The position numbers and the translations under genes were made by a program. Positions 34,460 to 43,493 of a DNA stretch of 64,000 bases are shown piece by piece; position 1 is the stretch's first letter, and each line of letters begins with the position of its first letter. This DNA is from an uncultured SAR86 cluster bacterium (GTDB lineage Bacteria > Pseudomonadota > Gammaproteobacteria > Magnimaribacterales > AG-339-G14): assembly GCA_902523885.1 (NCBI GenBank), contig CABZAV010000001.1:1-64000 (forward strand), given 5' to 3'. The notes under the pieces are model-generated. The model worked only from the letters and a program-made list of their open reading frames with translations, searched no databases and had not been told where the DNA came from.

Positions 34460-35800
34460 ATAAATACTAATTTAGTAAGTAACAAGGTAAGAGTTGGTTA
34501 TGGAATCGGTGATTATGCAATTTGTCTCTATTGGAGTGGCGTAGGACTTTATTTGTTATATTTTTACACAGATGTAGTAGGAATTTCACCTTTACTGGCT
34601 GGTTGGATTTATGCTTTAGGAATAGGCTGGGATGCAATAACAGATCCATATATGGGTTTTATTGCTGAAAGGACCAGGACCAAAATGGGAAGTTATCGAC
34701 CATACATATTGTTTGGCTCTATTCCTTTGGCCTTATCCTTCATTTTACTTTTTTGGGTACCTCCCTTTGAAGGGACATTTTTATTTGTTTTTCTGATCAT
34801 AGCGAATATTTTTCATAGGACTTGTTTTACTATTGTGAGTGTTCCTTATAGCTCTCTGACTGCAAGAATCTCTGACGACAGTGAAGAAAGAACAAAACTA
34901 ACTACAGCTAGAATGTTGGGTGCCTCTTTTGGAACTCTAACTATTTCTGCTCTTGGATTTCCAATCGTTAATTGGTTTGGAAGGGGCGAAGAATCTTTAG
35001 GTTTTGTCTATTTAGGAACTTGTTCTGGGCTTGCTGCAGTTTTAATTTTAGCAATCACAGTAAAAACAGTTAAAGAAAGAAATTTTGATATAGAGATCTC
35101 AAAATTACCCAATTTCTCTGAAGTAAGTAAGTCAATTGTTAAGAATTATGCATTTTTGATTGTATTTGCTTCTACTCTTACTTTAATTACAACTTCTATT
35201 ATGTTTAATAAAAATTTAATTTATTACACTAAATATGCATTAGGTTTGCATGATTACCAAGGATTGATTTTAGGAGTGAGCAGTGCGTCTGCTTTTCTTG
35301 CCATACCCGTTTGGGCTTACTTCGCACTGAAAATAGGAAAAAGAAATTCCTGGTTGATTTCTATGATTCTATTGGTATTTAGTTTTTTGTTTTTTTATTT
35401 ATATCCAATTAAAAATTTATTAGAGCTTTTAATCGTTTTAGTAGTTTTAGGAATTGGCAATGGCGCCACTGGAGTATTATTTTGGTCTATGTTACCCGAT
35501 ACAATCGAATACGGAGAATGGAAGACAGGCGTAAGAACAGAGTCTTCTCTATATGGCTTTATGACCTTTGCACAAAAAGGTGGAATAGCTATCTCAGCAC
35601 TTATTTTAGGAATGCTTTTAACGAATATAGGATTTATTCCAAATACAGTTCAATCAGAAGAGACTTTGGAAAGTTTAAAAAGCCTGATGACTTTTATTCC
35701 CCTGGCAGGAGTAGTTTTGAGTTTGATTTTGGTATATTTCTATCCTATAGATTCTAAATTTCATAAGAAATTAATTAGAGAAATTAATGAAAGAAGTTAA
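34460..35800 (+). CDS. GPH/MelB-type sugar:cation symporter, non-standard start
   Basis: About 446 residues, twelve predicted helices. The open frame upstream of the first usable TTG (34553) reads NKVRVGYGIGDYAICLYWSG into YFYTDVVGISPLLAG, the conserved GPH N-terminus; starting at the TTG would cut helix 1. No ATG, GTG or TTG lies in frame before this, only ATA at 34460 four bases after GGGGG, as if ATG had mutated. Other family motifs: WDAITDPYMGFIAERTRTKM and FWSMLPDTIEYGEWKTGVRT. It would import a sugar or glycoside with H+ or Na+. It overlaps the fusion gene downstream by 14 bases. Confidence 0.82.
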   Translation: MNTNLVSNKVRVGYGIGDYAICLYWSGVGLYLLYFYTDVVGISPLLAGWIYALGIGWDAITDPYMGFIAERTRTKMGSYRPYILFGSIPLALSFILLFWVPPFEGTFLFVFLIIANIFHRTCFTIVSVPYSSLTARISDDSEERTKLTTARMLGASFGTLTISALGFPIVNWFGRGEESLGFVYLGTCSGLAAVLILAITVKTVKERNFDIEISKLPNFSEVSKSIVKNYAFLIVFASTLTLITTSIMFNKNLIYYTKYALGLHDYQGLILGVSSASAFLAIPVWAYFALKIGKRNSWLISMILLVFSFLFFYLYPIKNLLELLIVLVVLGIGNGATGVLFWSMLPDTIEYGEWKTGVRTESSLYGFMTFAQKGGIAISALILGMLLTNIGFIPNTVQSEETLESLKSLMTFIPLAGVVLSLILVYFYPIDSKFHKKLIREINERS

Positions 35801-37772
35801 ATGGGGAATAATTGCTGCAGGAAGTATTGCTAACGCTTTTGCGCATTCAATTAAATACTCAGAAAATGCAATGCTTTCTTGTGTGCTTGGTAGAAATGAA
35901 GAAAAAGTTAATTCCTTTGCTGAAAAACATAATTGTCAGCCATATTTAGATTTAGAATTATTTCTTGATTCCGACATCGAAGCGGTTTACATAGCCACCC
36001 CACATGATTCTCATTTTCATTATTCAATGGAAGTGATTAAAAGAAAATTACATGTTTTGTGCGAAAAACCTTTGTCTGTGAATTCAATAGAAGCAATGAT
36101 TTTAATGAATGAAGCAAAAAAAAATGATGTTTTCTTGATGGAGGCTTTCATGTATAGAACTCATCCTCAAACATTTGAAATCTTGAAGATTTGTAAGAAA
36201 TATTTAAAGGAAACAAATGTGAAAATTTCAAGCTCTTTTGGGTTTGATGCTCCAGTAGACAAAAGTCACAGATTAAGAAATCCTAACTTGGCTGGAGGAG
36301 CAATATTAGATGTTGGTTGTTACCCTTTGTCTATGGCTAGGCTAATCGCTGGAGCTATAAATGATGAGCAATATTTAGATCCTAAAAGCATCGAGGTAAA
36401 AGGATCTATAGATTCAACAGGAGTAGATAACAAGTCTAGCGCTAATTTGATATTTAACGATAATATTTCAGCTTACATTGAAACGTCGATAAATGAAGAG
36501 TTACAAAATAACCTAATTATTAAATCTGACAAAGTTGAAGTTGAAGTTTCTGAACCTTGGCATTGCGGACAATTTCAAGAGGGCAAGTATTCAATTAAGT
36601 TAAATCTCGAAGGCAAAAAAACCATTATTTCTAACAGAGACGAAGTAGGTCTTTTTACCAGGGAAATTAATGAGGCGTCTAAATGTATTTTGCAAGGAGA
36701 TTCTGAATCTTCATTAATGTCTCATAAAGATAGTTTTGGTAATATGCTTTGGCTAGAAAAGTGGTATTTAGAAACAGGGGTCAAATATCCTCAAAATATA
36801 GTTGAAAAGTCTCCAATATTTTCTTGTCGATATGAGCCAGTAGCTAAATTAGCTAAGTCTGAGATTGATGACGTTTCAAAGAAAGGCTCAAGATTAGTAT
36901 TTGGTTGTGATAATCAAACTTCTCAATTACATGCGTCAACAATGTTTGATCATTTTTATAACAATGGTGGAAACATTTTTGATACAGCTTATATTTACAA
37001 TGACGGAAAATCTGATGAATATTTAGGAGAGTGGATCAATACAAATGGGCTTTCAAAAGAGATAATAGTTCTTGGAAAAGGAGCTCATACGCCACATTGC
37101 GAACCTAAATTTATTAAACAACAATTAGAAGAGTCTTTAGAAAGATTGAAGCTTGAATCGTTAGATATATATTGTTTGCACAGAGATAATTTAGATATAC
37201 CAGTTGAGGAATTTATTGATGCCTTAAATGAAATTCATTCAGCAGGGCTCGTTTCTACAATTGGAGCTTCGAATTGGACTTTAGAAAGATTTGATAATGC
37301 TAACAACTACGCAAAGAAAAATGAAAAAATTGGTTTTAAAGTTTTGAGTAACAATTTCAGTTTAGCCAATATGAATAAACCTGTTTGGCCTGGATGTGTA
37401 AATTGTAGTGAACAATATCTAAATTATTTGTTTGAAAATGATATATATCTTTTTCCATGGTCTAGTCAGGCTAGGGGTTTTTTCTTGGAAAAAGATCTCT
37501 ATCCTAAGGCAGCTCATGTTGCAAATCCGTCTCTAGAAGAAGAGCAAAGGGTTTGGCATGATGAAATAAATTTATCAAGAAGGAAAAAATGTTTTCAGCT
37601 TTCTGAAGAGTTAGGATGCCTGCCAATAGAATTAGCACTTGCTTATGTTATAAACAAAAACCCTAATATTTTTCCTTTAGTTGGACCAAGATCTGTTTAT
37701 GAGTCAGAAAGTTGTATGAAAGCTTCTTTGATTACTCTTGATGACGAACAAATGAATTGGCTAACCTCATAA
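35787..37772 (+). CDS. Gfo/Idh/MocA oxidoreductase fused to aldo-keto reductase
   Basis: 661 residues, two enzymes in one chain. Residues 1 to about 340 form a Gfo/Idh/MocA protein: WGIIAAGSIANAFAHSIKYS (NAD(P) motif), catalytic-site EKP at 93-95 in HVLCEKPLSVNS, and AGGAILDVGCYPLSMARLIA. Residues about 365-661 form an aldo-keto reductase: Asp399 and Tyr404 in FDTAYIYNDG, Lys431 in LGKGAH, His465 in YCLHRDN complete the tetrad. Such a pair could carry out successive redox steps on a sugar. Context with the transporter and GH3 supports carbohydrate use; the substrate is unknown. Confidence 0.92.
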   Translation: MKEVKWGIIAAGSIANAFAHSIKYSENAMLSCVLGRNEEKVNSFAEKHNCQPYLDLELFLDSDIEAVYIATPHDSHFHYSMEVIKRKLHVLCEKPLSVNSIEAMILMNEAKKNDVFLMEAFMYRTHPQTFEILKICKKYLKETNVKISSSFGFDAPVDKSHRLRNPNLAGGAILDVGCYPLSMARLIAGAINDEQYLDPKSIEVKGSIDSTGVDNKSSANLIFNDNISAYIETSINEELQNNLIIKSDKVEVEVSEPWHCGQFQEGKYSIKLNLEGKKTIISNRDEVGLFTREINEASKCILQGDSESSLMSHKDSFGNMLWLEKWYLETGVKYPQNIVEKSPIFSCRYEPVAKLAKSEIDDVSKKGSRLVFGCDNQTSQLHASTMFDHFYNNGGNIFDTAYIYNDGKSDEYLGEWINTNGLSKEIIVLGKGAHTPHCEPKFIKQQLEESLERLKLESLDIYCLHRDNLDIPVEEFIDALNEIHSAGLVSTIGASNWTLERFDNANNYAKKNEKIGFKVLSNNFSLANMNKPVWPGCVNCSEQYLNYLFENDIYLFPWSSQARGFFLEKDLYPKAAHVANPSLEEEQRVWHDEINLSRRKKCFQLSEELGCLPIELALAYVINKNPNIFPLVGPRSVYESESCMKASLITLDDEQMNWLTS

Positions 37773-40199
37773 CAAAATATCTTTCTTTAGTTCTATTTGC
37801 TCAGAAGAAGAACCTATACTAATTGTGTAGGTTCCAGGTCTTACGATCCAATCTTTTTCTTGAATATCCCAGTAAGAAAAGCTTCTTTTATTTAAAGTTA
37901 GCTTTAATTCAATTTCACTATCTTGCTTTATGAAAACTTTCTTGAATGATTGCAGTGATTTTAAAGGCTCATCTTTTTCTGCATTAGAAAATGAAACATA
38001 GCACTGAGCAACTTCGCTACCGTCCATCATTCCCTCATTTTTTAATTTAAATTTACATTTAATGTTGTAATTATCATTTTTAATAAGCTCTAGATTTGAA
38101 AAAGAAAAATCTGTATAAGATAGTCCAAATCCAAAGGGGAAGAGGGGCTTAATGTCCTTCTTTTCATACCACCTGTGGCCGACTAAAAGCTTTTCTTCAT
38201 AATCCATTTGAGAGTTCTTTCCTGGATAGCAACCAAATGCGGGTGTATCTTCAATTTTTTTTGGAAAAGTTGTTGGAAGCTTCCCTGACGGATTCACTTT
38301 CCCAAATAATAGGTCAGCTAACGAGTTTCCATATTCTTGCCCACCAAACCATGACTGTAAAACTGCTTTGCTCTTATTCAACCATGGCATTGAGACAGGA
38401 GAGCCGGAATTTAATACAACAACAGTATTCTTATTTGCCTCTAAAATATTTTCTATTAACTGATCTTGATTTGCTGGAAGGCTGAGGTCAGCTCTGTCAT
38501 TTCCTTCAGTTTCCCAATCAGAATTAGTACCAACAATTAAAATGACAGTGTCAGCATTTTTGGCAACTTCAACAGCTTCCTCTAAAAGGTTCGTTTTTTC
38601 AGGAGGCATACAACCAAAATGAATGGCAGGAAATCTTCCTTCAAAGAAATATTCAACTTCAAATTTATAACTCTTATCTTTCTCAAGATTAATTGAGTTC
38701 CTTTTTGCAGCAGTAGCTAAAGAAAAGAAAGCTTCTCCGGGAAAGGTTTCATTCCAATTATCTATTAAGATATTTCCATCAATCTTTATTTTGCTGAGGC
38801 CAATTCCAAAAACTTCGAATTCGTGATCTCCAGATACATCAGGTGAGTAATTACAAGAAAACCTAACGATAACAGAGGGACGATCCTCTCTATTAATAAT
38901 ATCTTTTGCAAACCCTTCAAAAATCCAAAATTTATTTCCCTTTAAAACTTCTGAATTAATTAATTTATCGTCCTTGATTTCTTTATCAAAAAACTCAACC
39001 AAAAATCCTTCTTCAGGGTTTAAAAAGAGTTTTTCATCTAATTTAGGTAAAAATTTATTTGTCTTTGTTCCTTCTGCATATGAAATTGAAAAATTATCAG
39101 AAAATCTTTCTTTCAAAGCATCGTATGGATGTATTTGATAGTGAGGCTTTAAACTAGCACTTCCACCACCAATAATCTGACTATTTTTCGCATTCGGACC
39201 AATTACTGCTAATTTTTTTATTTTATTTTCATCAAACGGAAGAACATTTTCATTCTTTAATAAAACCATACCCTCACAAGCAACGTTTCTAAGAAGCTGG
39301 TTATGAGATTGTCTAATATTGCTTTTCTCAGGCTTATTTTCTGGCGAATTGAACCTTCCTGAAAATTCTCCTATTCTTAATATTCTCATTACTTTGTCAT
39401 TGATAATTTCTTCCTCAACCAATCCATCTGATATCGCACTTAATAATTTTTCTCCCCAAGTATTTCCAGGTCCAGGCATTTCAAGATCTAATCCCCCATT
39501 GGCATTTTCAATAGTTTCTAATGCAGCTCCCCAATCACTAACTACATATCCATCAAAACCCCATTCTTTTTTTAAAATATCAACCAAAAGTTCTTTATGC
39601 GAACTGCAATAAATATTATTTAACTTATTGTATGCAGACATTACTGATTTGGATTTTCCTTCTATAACTCCCATTTCAAAGGGTAGTAAATAAACTTCTC
39701 TTAATGTTCTTTCATCAACATTTGAGCTTACTGTATGCCTTTCGAATTCAGTATCATTGGCAATGAAGTGTTTTAAACAGGCTGAAACATTCTTAGACTG
39801 AACACCTTTCACATAAGCTGTAGCTAATTTGCCGACTAAAAAAGGATCTTCAGAGTAATTTTCGAAATGCCTACCACCAAGCGGATGCCTATGAAGATTA
39901 ATTGTTGGACCCAATAAAACATCAACATCTTTATCTTTAGCTTCGTCTCCTAAGGCTTCTCCAATCTCAGAAAATAGGTCTTCATTCCATGTAGAGCCCA
40001 TAAGGATTGGGCAAGGAAAGCAGGCAGATGATTTTCCGGAATTACCATCACCTCTAATGCCGTTAGGACCATCGGACATTTTAATGCTGGGAATATTTAG
40101 TCTTTCTATTTTATTTGTATACCAACTGTTAAAACCGCTCAGCAAACTAATCTTTTCTTCTAGGGTTAATTCGTTAACAATTTTGTCTATACCAATCAT
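37767..40199 (-). CDS. GH3 beta-glycosidase with inserted PA14 domain
   Basis: 810 residues without a signal peptide, so probably cytoplasmic. Order: N-terminal GH3 barrel with KMSDGPNGIRG, GRHFENYSEDPFLVGKLA, CLKHFIANDTEFERH, nucleophile Asp222 in GYVVSDWGAALE; then the C-terminal GH3 domain split by a PA14 insert (about 385-530, FSCNYSPDVSGDHEFEVFG); then WETEGNDRADLSLPANQDQL with the likely acid/base region, and a fibronectin-III-like tail. Most similar enzymes are beta-glucosidases; PA14 usually shapes the active site for oligosaccharides. Convergent with the fusion gene, sharing six bases. Confidence 0.93.
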   Translation of the reverse strand: MIGIDKIVNELTLEEKISLLSGFNSWYTNKIERLNIPSIKMSDGPNGIRGDGNSGKSSACFPCPILMGSTWNEDLFSEIGEALGDEAKDKDVDVLLGPTINLHRHPLGGRHFENYSEDPFLVGKLATAYVKGVQSKNVSACLKHFIANDTEFERHTVSSNVDERTLREVYLLPFEMGVIEGKSKSVMSAYNKLNNIYCSSHKELLVDILKKEWGFDGYVVSDWGAALETIENANGGLDLEMPGPGNTWGEKLLSAISDGLVEEEIINDKVMRILRIGEFSGRFNSPENKPEKSNIRQSHNQLLRNVACEGMVLLKNENVLPFDENKIKKLAVIGPNAKNSQIIGGGSASLKPHYQIHPYDALKERFSDNFSISYAEGTKTNKFLPKLDEKLFLNPEEGFLVEFFDKEIKDDKLINSEVLKGNKFWIFEGFAKDIINREDRPSVIVRFSCNYSPDVSGDHEFEVFGIGLSKIKIDGNILIDNWNETFPGEAFFSLATAAKRNSINLEKDKSYKFEVEYFFEGRFPAIHFGCMPPEKTNLLEEAVEVAKNADTVILIVGTNSDWETEGNDRADLSLPANQDQLIENILEANKNTVVVLNSGSPVSMPWLNKSKAVLQSWFGGQEYGNSLADLLFGKVNPSGKLPTTFPKKIEDTPAFGCYPGKNSQMDYEEKLLVGHRWYEKKDIKPLFPFGFGLSYTDFSFSNLELIKNDNYNIKCKFKLKNEGMMDGSEVAQCYVSFSNAEKDEPLKSLQSFKKVFIKQDSEIELKLTLNKRSFSYWDIQEKDWIVRPGTYTISIGSSSEQIELKKDILL

Positions 40200-40210
40200 T
40201 TAATACCTAG

Positions 40211-40486
40211 TTACTTTAAATCCTGAGGAGAAAAGCCTTCAGGTTGATCTGTTGCATCATTGGATAAAAACTTCTCTAACTGTTCGTTTAAGTATTTTCT
40301 TGATGAGCTGTCAGCCAAGCTAAGCTGTTTTTCGTTTATTAACATTGTTTGAAGAGCAAGCCATTCCTGCCAAGCTTGCTTTGAAACAGAATTGAATATT
40401 TCCTCTCCATTAGGACCAGGATAAGGAGGTCTATCCATTTTAGGCAATTCTTTTTTAAATTTTCTACAAAAAACCGTATTACTCAT
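40211..40486 (-). CDS. yggX: YggX, Fe(2+)-trafficking protein
   Basis: 91 residues. MSNTVFCRKFKKELPKMDRP with its conserved Cys7, then YPGPNGEEIFNSVSKQAWQE and WLALQTMLINEKQLSLADSS are diagnostic. YggX protects Fe-S enzymes from oxidants, and it commonly follows mutY, whose product has a [4Fe-4S] cluster. The ATG overlaps the mutY stop as ATGA. Confidence 0.96.
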   Translation of the reverse strand: MSNTVFCRKFKKELPKMDRPPYPGPNGEEIFNSVSKQAWQEWLALQTMLINEKQLSLADSSSRKYLNEQLEKFLSNDATDQPEGFSPQDLK

Positions 40487-41505
40487 AAATGATTTTCTAA
40501 AATTATCTTTACCGGTTTAGGTATTCCCATCTTAACTGATTCCTTTTTATTTACCCAAACGAATCCTCTTCTGTCAATTGGAAGTCTGTCTTTATTTTCA
40601 AGGAAATATTTTTTTGTAAAAATAGAAAGTTTCTGATGAGACAAATTATGAACTATCAATGGAAGAGATTCTTTTTCTTCAAGCAAGTTAAATTTTTCAC
40701 AATTTAAACTATTTGCTTCTGGAAAAAGCCATAAGTTTTGCCAAATACCTTTATTGGCATTTCTTTTTAATAAAACCTTATCTTTTGAAGCAATAAGAAG
40801 CCAATTTATATTTTTTTCTTTTTTTTGACTTTTATAAGCTTTTACAGGAATCATATTTTGCAGATTCAATTGAAAAGACTTGCACTTTTTTTGAATTGGA
40901 CAATTTTTACATGTTGGATTAATCGGGGTACATATCATTGAACCTAAATCCATAATTCCTTGCGAATAGGTGCGAAAATTATTTCTTGGCAATAACTCAG
41001 CTGCGAACTTTTTTAATTCTTTTTGCGTCTTAGAATGGTTGATTGGTGACTTACTTCCTAAAACCCTCAATAAAACTCTTTTGACATTTCCATCTAAAAT
41101 TATTCCTGGTTTGTCAAATGCAAGAGTTAAAAGGGCGCCAGCAGTTGATTCACCAATACCCGGAAGCTCAATAAGTTGTTCATAATTTTTGGGAATTGAG
41201 CCGTTATATTTTTGATGAATAATTTTTGATGCCTGATGAATATTTTTCGCTCTAGTGTAGTAACCGAGACCAGACCAATTTGCCAAAACTTTGTCTAAAT
41301 CACTTTTTGCTAGTGATTTAATTGAAGGAAAAGAATTAATAAATTTATGAAAATAAGGAATTACCGTTTTTACTTGAGTCTGTTGAAGCATAATTTCAGA
41401 AATCCAAATGTGGTATGGACTTTTTGCTTGCCATGGCAAATTGTTTCGACCATTAATTTTTTGCCAGGAAATAATTTTTTTTGAGAAGTAGGGCATCTTG
41501 TGCAT
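40483..41505 (-). CDS. mutY: Adenine DNA glycosylase MutY
   Basis: 340 residues. It removes adenine mispaired with 8-oxoguanine. HhH-GPD motif: ELPGIGESTAGALLTLAFDK with the catalytic Asp in ILDGNVKRVLLRVLG; the [4Fe-4S] cysteines follow C-x6-C-x2-C-x5-C in CTPINPTCKNCPIQKKC. The N-terminal WQAKSPYHIWISEIMLQQTQ is typical. The C-terminal Nudix-like domain for 8-oxoG recognition is present (about 225-340). Coupled to yggX; divergent from hisB across 43 bases. Confidence 0.97.
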   Translation of the reverse strand: MHKMPYFSKKIISWQKINGRNNLPWQAKSPYHIWISEIMLQQTQVKTVIPYFHKFINSFPSIKSLAKSDLDKVLANWSGLGYYTRAKNIHQASKIIHQKYNGSIPKNYEQLIELPGIGESTAGALLTLAFDKPGIILDGNVKRVLLRVLGSKSPINHSKTQKELKKFAAELLPRNNFRTYSQGIMDLGSMICTPINPTCKNCPIQKKCKSFQLNLQNMIPVKAYKSQKKEKNINWLLIASKDKVLLKRNANKGIWQNLWLFPEANSLNCEKFNLLEEKESLPLIVHNLSHQKLSIFTKKYFLENKDRLPIDRRGFVWVNKKESVKMGIPKPVKIILENHL

Positions 41506-41524
41506 TTTAACCTTTTACGTCCGC

Positions 41525-41530
41525 TATAAT
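41525..41530 (+). promoter_or_regulatory. -10 element for hisBHAF
   Basis: Perfect TATAAT 18 bases before the hisB ATG, with a GAGGA ribosome binding site between them. The -35 is poor (TTGTGC at a 21-base spacing is the best seen). Expected start near 41537 leaves a leader of about 12 bases, so no room for a his leader peptide attenuator. Confidence 0.5.
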
Positions 41531-41548
41531 AGAATCTTTGAGGAATAG

Positions 41549-42136
41549 ATGAGAAACGCTAGCATAGAAAGAAATACTAAAGAAACGCAAATTAGCATTA
41601 GTCTTGAATTAGACGGTTCAGGAAAAAGCTCCCAAGATGTAAATCTTCCTTTTTTTGCGCACATGTTAGATCAAGTAGCTAAGCATGGCTGTTTCGATAT
41701 TGATCTAAAGGCGACTGGCGATTTAGAAGTCGATGCTCATCACACGGTAGAAGATATAGGTATCACTATGGGAGATGCTTTCAACCAAGCTCTTGGGGAT
41801 AAAAAAGGAATAACAAGGTATGGTCATGCTTATGCACCACTTGATGAAGCCTTATCAAGAGTAGTGATAGACTTTTCAGGACGTCCCGGTCTTTTATGGG
41901 ACGTCAATTTCACAAAACAAACGATCAATGACTTCGATTTGCAATTGCTAAGAGAATTTTTTCAAGGTTTTACTAATAAGTCTTTGGCAACGATTCATAT
42001 TGATAATTTAAAAGGTGAAAATGCTCATCATCAAGCTGAAACAATATTTAAAGCATTCGCTTTGGCTTTAAAACAGTCTTGCTCAATTGACGAACAAAAA
42101 TTAGATCAAATTCCCTCAACCAAGGGGAGTTTATAG
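41549..42136 (+). CDS. hisB: Imidazoleglycerol-phosphate dehydratase HisB
   Basis: 195 residues: the stand-alone dehydratase, not the E. coli-type fusion with histidinol phosphatase. Metal-binding signatures [18 protein letters not shown] and [20 protein letters not shown] are both present, and the N-terminus is [20 protein letters not shown]. It makes imidazole-acetol phosphate, step 7 of histidine synthesis. Begins the hisB-hisH-hisA-hisF operon; the other his genes are elsewhere. Confidence 0.97.
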   Translation: MRNASIERNTKETQISISLELDGSGKSSQDVNLPFFAHMLDQVAKHGCFDIDLKATGDLEVDAHHTVEDIGITMGDAFNQALGDKKGITRYGHAYAPLDEALSRVVIDFSGRPGLLWDVNFTKQTINDFDLQLLREFFQGFTNKSLATIHIDNLKGENAHHQAETIFKAFALALKQSCSIDEQKLDQIPSTKGSL

Positions 42137-42148
42137 CCGGAATTAAAT

Positions 42149-42766
42149 ATGAAAGTAGGCGTCATTGATTATGGTGCGAGTAATATCTTTTCAGTTGTAA
42201 GGGCATTAAATAGTTTAGGCGCTTCTACAAAAATCGTAAAAACACCTGAAGATTTTAAAAATATAGACAAGTTAGTTTTTCCTGGGCAAGGTTCTATGGG
42301 CTCATGTTCAAAGAAATTATCAGAAAATAATTTAAGAGATTCTTTAATAGATGCCTTAAATAACTTTCCTTTTTTGGGAATATGTTTGGGACTGCAAATA
42401 TTATTCTCAGAAAGTGAAGAAAGTGAGGGCGAAAAAGGATTAAATATTTTTTCAGAAAAAATTGAGAAATTTAGCGAATTTGAAGATAAAACCTTAAAAA
42501 TACCTCACATGGGATGGAACCAAGTTGAGATCAGCCAAAACCATTTTTTATTTAAAAGCATAAAATCAAATGAAAACTTTTATTTTGTTCACTCTTTTGC
42601 TTCAAAAGAAGCTAATCAAAATGAGATATTCTCGAAAACTTTTCATGGAGAAATTTTTAATTCCGCAGTTGGAAAAGATAATATTTTTGCAACACAATTT
42701 CATCCAGAAAAAAGTGGAAAGTCTGGATTAATGATATTAAAAAATTTTTTAGATTGGAAAATTTAA
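42149..42766 (+). CDS. hisH: Imidazole glycerol phosphate synthase glutaminase subunit HisH
   Basis: 205-residue class I glutamine amidotransferase that feeds ammonia to HisF. The nucleophile Cys is in PFLGICLGLQILFSESEESE; the triad His-x-Glu is in ATQFHPEKSGKSGLMILKNF. N-terminal VIDYGASNIFSVVRALNSLG is typical. It lies 12 bases after hisB and one base before hisA. Confidence 0.96.
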   Translation: MKVGVIDYGASNIFSVVRALNSLGASTKIVKTPEDFKNIDKLVFPGQGSMGSCSKKLSENNLRDSLIDALNNFPFLGICLGLQILFSESEESEGEKGLNIFSEKIEKFSEFEDKTLKIPHMGWNQVEISQNHFLFKSIKSNENFYFVHSFASKEANQNEIFSKTFHGEIFNSAVGKDNIFATQFHPEKSGKSGLMILKNFLDWKI

Positions 42767-42767
42767 T

Positions 42768-43493
42768 ATGTTACCTATTCCAGCAATAGATATTCAAAGT
42801 GGAAAATGCGTTAGGTTAAAAATGGGTAACTTAGATAGCGCGAAGATTTATTATGAGAATCCTCTCGAAGCAGCAGAATTTTGGATTGAAAAGGGAACAA
42901 AAAGACTACATATTGTCGATCTTGACGGAGCTTTAAAAGGTGCGTCTGTTAATTTCTCTGTGATTCTAGAAATTAGAAATTCTTTCCCAGACATAGAAAT
43001 ACAACTAGGAGGTGGAATAAGAAGTTTTGAAACAGTTAAAAAATATATAAACAATAAAATAGATTTTTTAATACTAGGAAGTGCGGCAATTAAGAACAAA
43101 TCTTTTTTTAAAGAAGCTTGCACAAATTATCCAAATCAAATTATTTTGGGCCTTGATGCAAAAAAAGGTTTCATATCCACAGAAGCCTGGACGGAGTCTT
43201 CGGAGATAAGAGCTGAAGATTTGATAAATGAATATTCTTCTTTGCCAATTAACTCAATTATTTATACAGATATAAGTAAGGACGGAATGTTAGAGGGTCC
43301 AAATGTAGAAGAAACTCAAGAATTAGCAGATTTTTCAAATATTCCAACAATTGCATCGGGCGGTATACGAAATCTTAATGATTTAATAAAACTCGAAAAA
43401 ACTAAAAAAATATTTGGCGCAATTTGTGGAAGGTCATTGTACGAAGGTACTCTAGATCTGGAGGAAGCTATGAATTTTTTTAAGAAAAAATGA
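42768..43493 (+). CDS. hisA: ProFAR isomerase HisA
   Basis: 241-residue TIM barrel that opens the ribose of ProFAR. PAIDIQSGKCVRLKMGNLDS carries the N-terminal catalytic Asp; the C-terminal Asp is in IIYTDISKDGMLEGPNVEET. IQLGGGIRSFETVKKYI and PTIASGGIRNLNDLIKL hold the phosphate. Its stop overlaps the hisF start as ATGA, so expression is coupled. Confidence 0.95.
   Translation: MLPIPAIDIQSGKCVRLKMGNLDSAKIYYENPLEAAEFWIEKGTKRLHIVDLDGALKGASVNFSVILEIRNSFPDIEIQLGGGIRSFETVKKYINNKIDFLILGSAAIKNKSFFKEACTNYPNQIILGLDAKKGFISTEAWTESSEIRAEDLINEYSSLPINSIIYTDISKDGMLEGPNVEETQELADFSNIPTIASGGIRNLNDLIKLEKTKKIFGAICGRSLYEGTLDLEEAMNFFKKK

Noticed and set aside
41506-41548. His leader peptide/attenuator
   Set aside because: The spacer is 43 bases and no His-rich reading frame fits.
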